Positions 1 to 5,867 of a stretch of DNA of 9,173 nucleotides are shown piece by piece. A model generated the notes under the pieces. The model was not told where the DNA came from and made no database searches. It was given only the letters and a program-made list of their open reading frames with translations. Source of the stretch: an uncultured Eubacteriales bacterium (lineage in GTDB: Bacteria > Bacillota > Clostridia > Oscillospirales > Oscillospiraceae); contig URXY01000064.1 of assembly GCA_900552015.1 (NCBI GenBank), positions 1-9,173 on the forward strand, given 5' to 3'. The position numbers were made by a program, and so were the translations under genes. Positions within the stretch are counted from its first letter, which is position 1. Each line of letters starts with the position of its first letter.

Positions 1-49
1 TGTCAGCAGCCCCCGTTTCGTGGTCTGCGTGTAGTTCCTTGTAAACTGA

Positions 50-169
50 CCTAAATGGGTATGTAAATACCACATTGTATTTACACCGAAGTACCGAAGA
101 AAAGTAATATACAACAGTATAAAGGCAGATATACGGGAAATCATCGAAGGAATTGGAAGACCCTTTTAA
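50..169 (+). pseudogene. IS200/IS605-type transposase (TnpA, Y1 family) N-terminal remnant
   Basis: The plus frame starting at base 50 reads KWVCKYHIVFTPKYRRKVIY followed by KADIREII. This is the conserved N-terminus of the IS200-group TnpA, the small HUH/Y1 single-strand transposase that acts on hairpin ends. Only about 39 codons remain of the family's usual 130-155, and a TAA at 167-169 ends the frame. A TGA at 47-49 lies directly upstream in frame, with no start codon between. The HUH histidines and the catalytic tyrosine, which lie further on in intact proteins, are missing. The fragment is therefore a dead relic, not a small gene. It is more AT-rich than the genes that follow. The 3' break runs directly into the hairpin cluster at 161-294. 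The identification rests on recognising this one conserved block, which is very characteristic. Confidence 0.8.
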
Positions 170-306
170 GGGGCCGGCCAAGTAATCGATCCACAATGGC
201 TTGAACGAAGTGAAAGCCAGCGCCTTTTAGGCGCTGGCTGTATGAAGCCCTTATAGGGCTTGGTCAAGCCACCCCTTAGAGGGGTGGTCTTGACTGATCG
301 AAGTGA
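161..306. repeat. Cluster of four hairpins with TTNNA-type loops
   Basis: Four inverted repeats sit within 135 bases. They are 161-172 (CCC arm, TTTTA-like loop, weak), 215-239 (arm AGCCAGCGCC, loop TTTTA, 10 bp perfect), 245-261 (arm AAGCCC, loop TTATA, 6 bp) and 263-294 (arm GTCAAGCCACCCC, loop TTAGA, 13 bp with one bulged base). An identical 8-mer CGAAGTGA stands at 206-213 and 299-306, bracketing the three best hairpins. The cluster begins inside the transposase relic and ends 9 bases beyond the serA stop. It could be an interspersed palindromic element of REP or PATE type, or it could serve serA as a transcription end. On the minus strand none of the hairpins is followed by a clear U-tract, so a plain terminator is a poor fit. 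Confidence 0.65.
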
Positions 307-314
307 GCGATAAA

Positions 315-1220
315 TTACATCTTGGAGATGATCTCGACCAGCTCTTCGCCGATGCGGCCCTGAGCCTCGACGGTCGCGGAGCCGATGTGCGGCGTGCAGG
401 AGACCATCGGGTGGGAGTAGAGCGCAACGTTGGTCGCGGGCTCGTCGGCATAGACATCCAGACCGGCGGCGCGGACCTTGCCGCTGTTGAGCGCGTCAAG
501 CAGAGCAGCCTCGTCGACGTTGGTGCCGCGGGAGGTGTTGATGATGACGACGCCGTCCTTCATCTTGGCGATGCGCTCAGCGTTGATGAGAGCGCCGCCG
601 TCGACAGCGGGAGCGTGGACGGAGATGAAGTCAGACTTGGCGAGCAGCTCGTCCATCTCAACATAGGGGATGCCGAGCTCTTCCTCGATGCCGGGGATGT
701 GGAAGATATCGAACGCGATGACGTTCATGCCGATGGCCTTGGCCATCTTGCCGAGCTTCTGGCCGATGCGGCCGAAGCCGACGATACCGAGCGTCTTGCC
801 GGTCAGCTCGATGCCCTTGCCGTAGGCCTTCTTCTCCCACTTGCCCTCGCGCATGGAGTGACCGGCGATGGAGATGTAACGGGCGCAGGAGAACATGTGA
901 GCCATAGCGAGCTCAGCAACGGACTCGGAGGGGGACTTCGGGGTGTTCTTCACTTCGATGCCGTTGTCCTTGGCATACTGCACGTCGATGTTGTCAAGGC
1001 CGACGCCGGCGCGGATGACGCACTTGAAGCGGCTGCCCTTGGCCTCATCGATCTGCTTGGCGCGCAGCTTGGTCTTGGAGCGAATGATAGCGACGTCGAA
1101 GTCGCGCAGGGCCTTGCCCAGTTCGTCGGGCTCGTAGAACTGCTCAACGAGCTCGTGACCCATCGCGCGGACCTTCTCGATCGCGCCCTTATCCATACCG
1201 TCGGTAACAAGAATACGCAT
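315..1220 (-). CDS. serA: D-3-phosphoglycerate dehydrogenase, short form
   Basis: This gene encodes 301 residues and catalyses the NAD-linked oxidation of 3-phosphoglycerate to 3-phosphohydroxypyruvate, the first step of serine synthesis. The N-terminal substrate half carries RAGVGLDNID at 70-79. The Rossmann half has the GFGRIG dinucleotide motif at 148-153 and an acidic D171 at the end of the next strand. Catalytic residues fit the D-2-hydroxyacid dehydrogenase family: R231 in NTSRG, E260 in DEP, and H278 in TPHIGSA. The protein stops right after the catalytic domain, so the C-terminal ACT (serine-sensing) domain of the long form is absent, and feedback inhibition through ACT is not expected. 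The ATG at 1220 is chosen because AAGGAG lies 9 bases upstream and homologues start at MRILVTDG; the open frame continues 28 codons further without family likeness. The gene follows serC on the same strand after a 225-base gap. Confidence 0.95.
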   Translation of the reverse strand: MRILVTDGMDKGAIEKVRAMGHELVEQFYEPDELGKALRDFDVAIIRSKTKLRAKQIDEAKGSRFKCVIRAGVGLDNIDVQYAKDNGIEVKNTPKSPSESVAELAMAHMFSCARYISIAGHSMREGKWEKKAYGKGIELTGKTLGIVGFGRIGQKLGKMAKAIGMNVIAFDIFHIPGIEEELGIPYVEMDELLAKSDFISVHAPAVDGGALINAERIAKMKDGVVIINTSRGTNVDEAALLDALNSGKVRAAGLDVYADEPATNVALYSHPMVSCTPHIGSATVEAQGRIGEELVEIISKM

Positions 1221-1251
1221 AACGAAATTCTCCTTAAAAATATTTCTTTTT

Positions 1252-1278
1252 TCGAAAAACAGCCGCGCTGTTTTTCGA
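1252..1278. other. 12-bp perfect hairpin in the serA leader
   Basis: TCGAAAAACAGC at 1252-1263 pairs perfectly with 1267-1278 around a CGC loop. It lies 31 bases upstream of the serA start. On the serA strand it is followed by A-rich, not U-rich, sequence, so it is not a classical terminator. It may stabilise the 5' end of the serA message or mark a processing site. No function can be read from the sequence alone. Confidence 0.6.
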
Positions 1279-1370
1279 GCTTGGTTCCAGCGCCCGCCGC
1301 TCACCGCGCCGTGCGCTGCATGGTGTTCCTGCGGACGCGTTTATCATCCTTCGGAACAGATATCACTTTA

Positions 1371-1392
1371 TTTGCGCCGTGCGCGGCGCAAA
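1371..1392. other. 9-bp hairpin in the serC-serA gap
   Basis: TTTGCGCCG at 1371-1379 pairs with 1384-1392 around a TGCG loop. The core GCGCCGTGCGC recurs nearby at about 1308-1318, giving the gap two related GC-rich palindromic segments. No U-tract follows on either strand. The role is unknown; the possibilities are a structured serA leader or a repeated element. Confidence 0.45.
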
Positions 1393-1417
1393 CTCGGTGA
1401 GACCTTTATAACGAAGG

Positions 1418-1434
1418 GGGGGACAAAGTCCCCC
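1418..1434 (-). terminator. Putative terminator or attenuator after serC
   Basis: GGGGGAC (1418-1424) pairs with GTCCCCC (1428-1434) around a three-base loop, 11 bases beyond the serC stop. The run of T is better on the plus side (TTTT then TTTTTT after 1434) than on the serC strand, where CCTTCGTT follows. It may therefore only weaken readthrough from serC into serA, or block stray plus-strand transcription. Its position directly after serC is the main reason for this call. Confidence 0.5.
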
Positions 1435-1445
1435 TTTTCAATTTT

Positions 1446-2537
1446 TTACTTGGTGTGCTCGGCCTCGAACTTGGTCAGGAACTCGACGAGAGCCTTCGCG
1501 CCCTCGATGGGCATGGCGTTGTAAACGCTGGCGCGCAGACCGCCGACGCTCTTGTGGCCCTTAAGGTTATCGTAACCGGCAGCCTTGGTAGCGGCGACGA
1601 CTTCGGCGTCGAGCTCGGCGGAATCGGTGACGAAGGGGATGTTCATGAGAGAGCGGAACTCGGGCTCGACCGTACCGTGGAACATCTTGGAGGAATCCAG
1701 GAAATCATAGATGACCTTGGCCTTTTCGATGTTGCGCTGATGCATGACCTCGAGACCGCCGATGCTCTTGAGGTACTTGAACACCTTGCCGCAGCAGTAG
1801 ATGGCCCAGCAGTTCGGGGTGTTGTACATGGAGTCGTTCTTGGCGTGGGTGTCATAGCGCATATAGATGGGCATCTTGGGATCGAGATCCTCGCGGATAA
1901 GGTCCTCACGGATGATGGCGATGACCATACCGGCAGGGCCGACGTTCTTCTGCACGCCCGCATAGATCATGCCGTAATCGCTGACGTTGCAGGGCTGGGA
2001 GAGGAACATGGAGCTCTGGTCGGAGACGAGGACGTGGCCCTTGGTGTTGGGCAGTTTCTGCCAGGTCACACCGTGGATGGTCTCGTTCTCGCAGATGTAG
2101 ACATAGTCGGCATCATCGGGAATGTCGAGATCGGAACAATCGGGGATGTAGCTGTAGTTCTTGTCCTTGGAGGAAGCGGCAACGATGACCTCGCCATACT
2201 TCTTGGCCTCGGTAATGGCCTTCTTGGACCATGCGCCGGTCTCGACGTAGACGGCCTTGCCGTTCTTCATCAGGTTCCAGGGCACAGCCGCGAACTGCAG
2301 CGTGGCGCCGCCCTGAATGAACAGGACCTTGTAGTTGTCGGGGATGCCCATCAGGTCGCGCAGGTCAGCCTCGGCCTCGTCAGCGATCTGCTGGAAGACC
2401 TTGGAGCGGTGGCTCATCTCCATGACGCACATGCCGCTGCCGCGGTAGTTCATCATCTCGTCACGGATTTCCTCCAGCACGGGCTCCGGCATCATCGCGG
2501 GACCGGCGGAGAAGTTGTAAGTGCGATTGTACTTCAT
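1446..2537 (-). CDS. serC: Phosphoserine aminotransferase
   Basis: This gene encodes 363 residues and is a PLP enzyme that transaminates 3-phosphohydroxypyruvate with glutamate to O-phosphoserine, the step after SerA. The family opening NFSAGPA is at 8-14, and the substrate-contact pair H42-R43 lies in MSHRS. The PLP Schiff-base lysine is K197 in GVQKNVGPAG, and the C-terminal block SVGGLRASVYNA is at 330-341. The length matches the usual 360. The ATG at 2537 is chosen because AGGAGGA (2546-2552 on the opposite strand) stands 8 bases upstream and MKYNRTYNFSAGPA matches family N-termini; an in-frame ATG 13 codons upstream would bury this site. Homologues of SerC also act in vitamin B6 synthesis, but pairing with serA points to serine. 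Phosphoserine phosphatase (serB) is not in the window. Confidence 0.95.
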   Translation of the reverse strand: MKYNRTYNFSAGPAMMPEPVLEEIRDEMMNYRGSGMCVMEMSHRSKVFQQIADEAEADLRDLMGIPDNYKVLFIQGGATLQFAAVPWNLMKNGKAVYVETGAWSKKAITEAKKYGEVIVAASSKDKNYSYIPDCSDLDIPDDADYVYICENETIHGVTWQKLPNTKGHVLVSDQSSMFLSQPCNVSDYGMIYAGVQKNVGPAGMVIAIIREDLIREDLDPKMPIYMRYDTHAKNDSMYNTPNCWAIYCCGKVFKYLKSIGGLEVMHQRNIEKAKVIYDFLDSSKMFHGTVEPEFRSLMNIPFVTDSAELDAEVVAATKAAGYDNLKGHKSVGGLRASVYNAMPIEGAKALVEFLTKFEAEHTK

Positions 2538-2602
2538 TGTTGGTGTCCTCCTGAATGTCTTTTTAAGCAATAGCAAAGAGATTGCATGGTTTGACAGCTA
2601 CA

Positions 2603-2631
2603 AGTATAGTCTATCGGACCGGGATAATCAA
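2603..2631 (-). promoter_or_regulatory. serC (serCA) sigma-A-type promoter
   Basis: Read on the minus strand, TTGATT (2631-2626) is followed after exactly 17 bases by TATACT (2608-2603). These match the -35 and -10 consensus at 4/6 and 5/6. Transcription would start near 2596, giving a leader of roughly 60 bases before serC. No clear separate promoter is visible in the gap before serA, so this probably drives both genes. Confidence 0.65.
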
Positions 2632-2703
2632 TAGAAAAAAGCAAAGTTATGCTTTATTTTCAGGCAATCGTGCGGTTTTTCGACGATCAGCGTTTTTACA
2701 AAA

Positions 2704-2728
2704 GAAATTATTGACAAACGATAATTCT
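2704..2728 (+). promoter_or_regulatory. Operator repeat 1 (GAAATTAT-N9-ATAATTCT)
   Basis: This is the first copy of a 25-bp element. The half-sites AATTAT (2706-2711) and ATAATT (2721-2726) are perfect inverted repeats 9 bases apart. It covers the -35 hexamer at 2711-2716. It matches copy 2 at 22 of 25 positions, and the differences fall only in the central 9 bases, as expected for a dimeric binding site. Confidence 0.65.
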
Positions 2729-2739
2729 CCTGCTATGCT
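2711..2739 (+). promoter_or_regulatory. Promoter of the membrane protein/HTH/exported paralog operon
   Basis: A perfect TTGACA (2711-2716) is followed after 17 bases by TATGCT (2734-2739). The predicted start is near 2746, about 37 bases before the first ATG. Both flanks are occupied by the 25-bp operator repeats, so the promoter is probably tightly repressed by a dimeric regulator. Confidence 0.7.
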
Positions 2740-2746
2740 GACAATA

Positions 2747-2771
2747 GAAATTATCGAAAAACAATAATTCT
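2747..2771 (+). promoter_or_regulatory. Operator repeat 2 (GAAATTAT-N9-ATAATTCT)
   Basis: This is the second copy of the 25-bp element, 43 bases (about four helical turns) after the first and on the same face of DNA. It spans the predicted transcription start and ends just before the GGAGG ribosome binding site. Half-sites are AATTAT (2749-2754) and ATAATT (2764-2769). Confidence 0.65.
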
Positions 2772-2782
2772 GGAGGCGAGAT

Positions 2783-3781
2783 ATGAAACGTGACCGAATC
2801 AAGACCTTACTTTTGGCAGAGGCGATCGTCTGCGCGCTGCTTGCGTTCGCCCTGCGGCTCATCGAGGGTGACGCTTTTTCCATTGTCGGATTTCCTGGCG
2901 GCGCGATCGGGCAGGGGCTGAGCACGCTGGCCGCCTCGGGACGTTTCGGCTTTGCCCTTGCGCTCACGCTGTACGCGTTTTGCGTCCTGCTGCCGCTCTA
3001 TGTGTTCGTGCGCATCCGGGCGAAGCGGGCGTGGAAGGCGGAGGACGCGCTGCTGGCGCTCATTTCTGTCGCTATTGCCTGCGCGCTTTTCCCACACGGC
3101 TGGACCGCCTATTGGAGCACATCGGCGGAGGCACTGTTCCCGCGCCTTGCCTGGCAGTGGCTCCTGTTTGCGCTGCTTGCGGGCTGGGTCGTGCTGCGGC
3201 TGCTGCGGAGGTTTTCCGATGGCGGTACGCAGGAGCTTTTGAAGCTCTTCCGTGTGCTGCTCGGTCTTGCGGCGGCGTACTTCGTCTTTGCGGTATTCTT
3301 TGTGGAATTTGCGGGGCTGCTTACCGCCATCGACACGCTCAAGGCGGGCAATACGGCCTTTACTGCGGATACGGTCCTGCCTGTGGCAACGGACGTAACG
3401 GGTTCGAAGAGCCTTGTGTTCAGCTATGTTGTCCTCGCGCTGCGCTTTGGCGCGAAAAGTCTGCCGACGCTTTTCGCCGCGGCGACGGCGTACTTCGCCA
3501 TTGGCCTTCTCGACACGATGGAAGACGGCGCGTTTACGCAGGAGAGCGCCGCCTACGCGCCAAAGCTCGCCGAATGGTGCGTCAAGGTCCTCAAGATCAG
3601 CGTGCTGTTTGCCCTCACGGTCAACGTTTTACAGGCGGTTTGCGCGCCGCTCATCCTCAGTACCAGCATTTCGATTCCTCTTCCTGTTCTGGAGCTGTGC
3701 TTCGTGCTCGCAGCGCTTCTCGGTGCGCGGCTCATCGCCTCGAACGTCGCCCTTGCGGCGGACAACGACCTCTTTATCTGA
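2783..3781 (+). CDS. Polytopic membrane protein, DUF2975-like C-terminal half
   Basis: This gene encodes 332 residues with about eight hydrophobic helices, at roughly 8-26, 57-78, 87-104, 122-142, 157-181, 211-245, 268-292 and 299-319. The C-terminus ends in ALAADNDLFI, which resembles the acidic EN(D/E)L-type tail of DUF2975 proteins. DUF2975 genes are typically followed by a tiny Cro/C1 HTH gene, as here. Ordinary DUF2975 proteins are about 160-170 residues, so this one is roughly double length; the N-terminal half is unassigned and could be a fused or duplicated domain. GGAGG lies 7-8 bases before the ATG. It is the first gene of an operon with the HTH gene 10 bases downstream. A likely role is a membrane partner or sensor for that regulator, but this is inference. 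The family name is moderately sure; the function is unknown. Confidence 0.7.
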   Translation: MKRDRIKTLLLAEAIVCALLAFALRLIEGDAFSIVGFPGGAIGQGLSTLAASGRFGFALALTLYAFCVLLPLYVFVRIRAKRAWKAEDALLALISVAIACALFPHGWTAYWSTSAEALFPRLAWQWLLFALLAGWVVLRLLRRFSDGGTQELLKLFRVLLGLAAAYFVFAVFFVEFAGLLTAIDTLKAGNTAFTADTVLPVATDVTGSKSLVFSYVVLALRFGAKSLPTLFAAATAYFAIGLLDTMEDGAFTQESAAYAPKLAEWCVKVLKISVLFALTVNVLQAVCAPLILSTSISIPLPVLELCFVLAALLGARLIASNVALAADNDLFI

Positions 3782-3791
3782 GGGCGCTGCC

Positions 3792-4019
3792 ATGGCGATC
3801 ACGGTACATTTGGACGAGGTGCTGAAAGCGCGCGGCATGACAAGCAAGGAACTTTGTGCTACCGTCGGCATCACGGAGGCAAATCTTTCCATTCTGCGTA
3901 GCGGCAAGGCCAAGGGCGTGCGCTTTGCGACGCTCAACCGCATCTGCTGCGCGCTCGAGTGCAATGTGGGCGACATTCTGCAATGCGACGGAGAATTGGA
4001 GGCAGAACATGAAGAGTAA
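3792..4019 (+). CDS. Small Cro/C1-type HTH transcriptional regulator
   Basis: This gene encodes 75 residues and consists almost entirely of one DNA-binding domain. Helix 2 is near TSKELCATVGI (17-27) and the recognition helix near TEANLSILRSGK (28-39), followed by VRFATLNRICCALECNVGDIL, the standard end of the fold. It belongs to the small YozG-like group that accompanies DUF2975 membrane proteins. It is a cytoplasmic DNA binder and is the best in-window candidate for the two 25-bp operators in front of this operon, although that link is inferred. The ATG at 3792 is 10 bases after the upstream stop. A longer open frame exists upstream in the same phase but lies inside the membrane protein gene. 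The last 11 bases overlap the next gene, suggesting coupled translation. Confidence 0.88.
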   Translation: MAITVHLDEVLKARGMTSKELCATVGITEANLSILRSGKAKGVRFATLNRICCALECNVGDILQCDGELEAEHEE

Positions 4020-4932
4020 AACGAAAACCGCGCTCGTCTTCCTCGCGATCCTCGCGGCGGTCTTTCTCATTGCCTTTCTCGACGGCGGCGCGGTGCAGTC
4101 CGCCGCGGACGAGGAGGAAGAGGGCACGCTCATCGGGGCTTTCGTCTCGGAAGAGGACATCGACATCGGCGGTGATCTTGCGGTCTCAGCCGCGGGCAAA
4201 TTCGTCTGGAAGGCCGGACGGCTCTATATGGATACGGACGAAGACTGGTGGGCGCTCAAAGACCGCGGCAGCGGCATTTACTGCACGATGGAGCCTGACT
4301 CGCGCGACGGCGAAGAGGACGCCAAGTCGCCATGCATCACGAACTTCGGTACGCTCGGCGCACCGCAGGGGAAGACGGCCATCGACAACGACAACGGCAT
4401 CCGCACGACGGACATCGATCTCTCGGGCGAGGTCTACGCCTGCGGCGACAGACAAGTGATTTTCAAGCTTTATCCCATCTACCAGACGTCGGATGGACGC
4501 ATTTATTTGACGCGCGGCAACAGCATGGGCATGTCCGGCGCGGACGGCGCCAGCGTGACCCACACGCTCACGAGAGATAAGACCGAGACGATCGGCGGCA
4601 AGTCCGAGCGCGTGAAGGTCAGAGTTGCCATCACCGCCGTCTCCCGCCCGACGCCGACGAAGTTCACCGTCGCGCACATGGACGAAAACGACGATCTCTT
4701 GAAGCTCGAAGAGTTCGCGCCCGACGCGCTGCCCGAGTCCATCACCGCCGCGCCCGGCGCGGCGTATCTCATCGGCACGAGCTATGGACAAGACTGGAAC
4801 GGCGAGACGGCGGAATATAGCATTTGCAACCGTGACGGAAGGATTCAACCGCCTCTGGACACGTTTGCGTATCAGGACGGCAAACTCAAGGCGGCCAGCA
4901 TTTGGGTCAACTGGGAGGAGGGAGCGGCATGA
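4009..4932 (+). CDS. Exported protein of unknown function (paralog A)
   Basis: This gene encodes 307 residues. A basic MKSKTKT start followed by a hydrophobic stretch (8-24) forms a signal peptide or N-terminal anchor; possible cleavage is near QSAA (30-33). There is no lipobox cysteine. The mature part is acidic and rich in D, E, G and T, with no transmembrane segment, so it is expected outside the membrane. No known family was recognised. It is clearly homologous to the next gene: IYQTSDGRIYLT, the short GMSG block, DALPESITAAP and the closing WVNWEEGAA all have counterparts there in the same order. An extra region rich in D and T (about 85-140) is not shared well. The start at 4009 has GGAGG 8 bases upstream inside the HTH gene and overlaps that gene by 11 bases. 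A cell-envelope sensor or stress protein is possible, but that is speculative. Confidence 0.75.
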   Translation: MKSKTKTALVFLAILAAVFLIAFLDGGAVQSAADEEEEGTLIGAFVSEEDIDIGGDLAVSAAGKFVWKAGRLYMDTDEDWWALKDRGSGIYCTMEPDSRDGEEDAKSPCITNFGTLGAPQGKTAIDNDNGIRTTDIDLSGEVYACGDRQVIFKLYPIYQTSDGRIYLTRGNSMGMSGADGASVTHTLTRDKTETIGGKSERVKVRVAITAVSRPTPTKFTVAHMDENDDLLKLEEFAPDALPESITAAPGAAYLIGTSYGQDWNGETAEYSICNRDGRIQPPLDTFAYQDGKLKAASIWVNWEEGAA

Positions 4933-5774
4933 AACGCATCATTGCTTTTGCGCTGGCGCTCGCGGTGGTGTTCGGTGTGAGTTTTGCGCTCTACAAGCCC
5001 GAGCGGATCGAGGCCGCGGCGCGGGAGACCATGGAGGACGAATGGGTCGGGTATTTCTTTGCCCTCGAGCCCTTCGACGGCAGGCGCTATGCGACAGAGA
5101 CCGGCGATGATTACGACTTCGGCGTGCCCGGCGTGCCGGTGTTTGTGACCATCACAGCGTTTGAACCCGACGATCCGGATTACGAAGAGGGCTCTGAATT
5201 CAACTATTCCGTCGGTGCGGCGGTGTCCGACGAGGTGGTGGGCAGCGGAATGCACATCAAGGTCGACGACAACGGCAGCAGCTACGAGACGGGCGGCGAG
5301 ATCTTCTATGCAAGCGGTGAATGGAAGCCGGTCAAACAGTGTTCCGTTTACCGCACAAGTGACGGAAAATATTACGCCGAATGGGATCGCACCGGCATGG
5401 GGCCCCGCGTCGGCGTGAGCAGGGAAGAAAGCGTCGAATGGAAAGTAAACGGCAGAACAGAGCGGCGCTCCATCAAAGTGAGCATCACGTTTGAGGAGCA
5501 CACGGCGGCAGAATCGGTCGAATTTGTCTGGATGGACAGCGATAAGAACGTTCTGTCGCGCGCGGAATACGCCGCTGACGCTCTTCCCGAGACGCTGGCC
5601 GCACCCGAGCATGCGGCGCTTCTCGTCACGGCGATGCAGAGTGTGGACGGTACGACCGAGCGCTCGCTCTGCACACAGGACGATCTGTTCGCCAGAGCCT
5701 ATGTTCCCTCGACGCTTTCCGGCCTCCTGCGCGTCGTCGACGTGTCGCTCGACTGGGGAGAGAATGGAGCTTAA
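4929..5774 (+). CDS. Exported protein of unknown function (paralog B)
   Basis: This gene encodes 281 residues. An MKR start and hydrophobic residues 4-21 form a signal peptide or membrane anchor, without a lipobox cysteine. The rest is a soluble, acidic, beta-rich-looking domain. It is a diverged tandem copy of the preceding gene. Matching blocks are GGEIFYASGEW against SGEVYACGDRQ, VYRTSDGKYYAEW against IYQTSDGRIYLT, and YAADALPETLAAP against FAPDALPESITAAP; the closing VSLDWGENGA matches IWVNWEEGAA. The ATG at 4929 overlaps the upstream stop by 4 bases (ATGA) and has GGAGGGAG upstream, so the two are translationally coupled. The family is unrecognised. Keeping both copies, diverged to perhaps a third identity by eye, argues for distinct roles or ligands. 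No terminator is evident after its stop. Confidence 0.75.
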   Translation: MKRIIAFALALAVVFGVSFALYKPERIEAAARETMEDEWVGYFFALEPFDGRRYATETGDDYDFGVPGVPVFVTITAFEPDDPDYEEGSEFNYSVGAAVSDEVVGSGMHIKVDDNGSSYETGGEIFYASGEWKPVKQCSVYRTSDGKYYAEWDRTGMGPRVGVSREESVEWKVNGRTERRSIKVSITFEEHTAAESVEFVWMDSDKNVLSRAEYAADALPETLAAPEHAALLVTAMQSVDGTTERSLCTQDDLFARAYVPSTLSGLLRVVDVSLDWGENGA

Positions 5775-5807
5775 CAAACATTTAATAAAGAAAACGCTAA
5801 GATCTCA

Positions 5808-5836
5808 TTGCAAAGTCGGGGAAAAGCGGGTAAGAT
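5808..5836 (+). promoter_or_regulatory. Promoter of the acyltransferase-like gene
   Basis: TTGCAA (5808-5813) and TAAGAT (5831-5836), 17 bases apart, each match the sigma-A consensus at 4/6. The predicted start near 5843 leaves about 25 bases to the ATG at 5868. This excludes the in-frame TTG 5808 and ATG 5835 as starts for a transcript from here. Confidence 0.45.
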
Positions 5837-5867
5837 GGCATTAACTCAAGGAAAAGAGGATTTTGCC

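Noticed and set aside
1..49. Possible coding remnant at the left edge
   Set aside because: All frames are short and show no recognisable motif; it may be the degraded 5' end of the transposase relic, but nothing supports that directly.
161..294. CRISPR array
   Set aside because: The hairpins differ in sequence and length and are not direct repeats with regular spacers; no cas gene is nearby.
303..1400. Long open plus-strand frame opposite serA
   Set aside because: Its translation is a repetitive D/G/V/L-rich product typical of the antisense of a GC-rich gene; serA on the minus strand has every family motif.
1221..1445. Serine T-box riboswitch before serA
   Set aside because: A TGGAACC stretch recalls the T-box core, but the rest of the consensus, a specifier stem and a terminator with U-tract are not seen.
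1455..2573. Long open plus-strand frame opposite serC
   Set aside because: Same antisense effect; no start signal and no domain likeness, while serC is complete.
4872..5777. 301-codon minus-strand frame opposite paralog B
   Set aside because: No ribosome binding site or recognisable domain. The plus-strand gene has a signal peptide, coupling to its neighbour and a homologous copy.
5808..5867. Upstream starts (TTG 5808 or ATG 5835) for the acyltransferase-like gene
   Set aside because: They lie within the likely promoter, lack good ribosome binding sites, and add residues not seen at the family N-terminus MRPDG.
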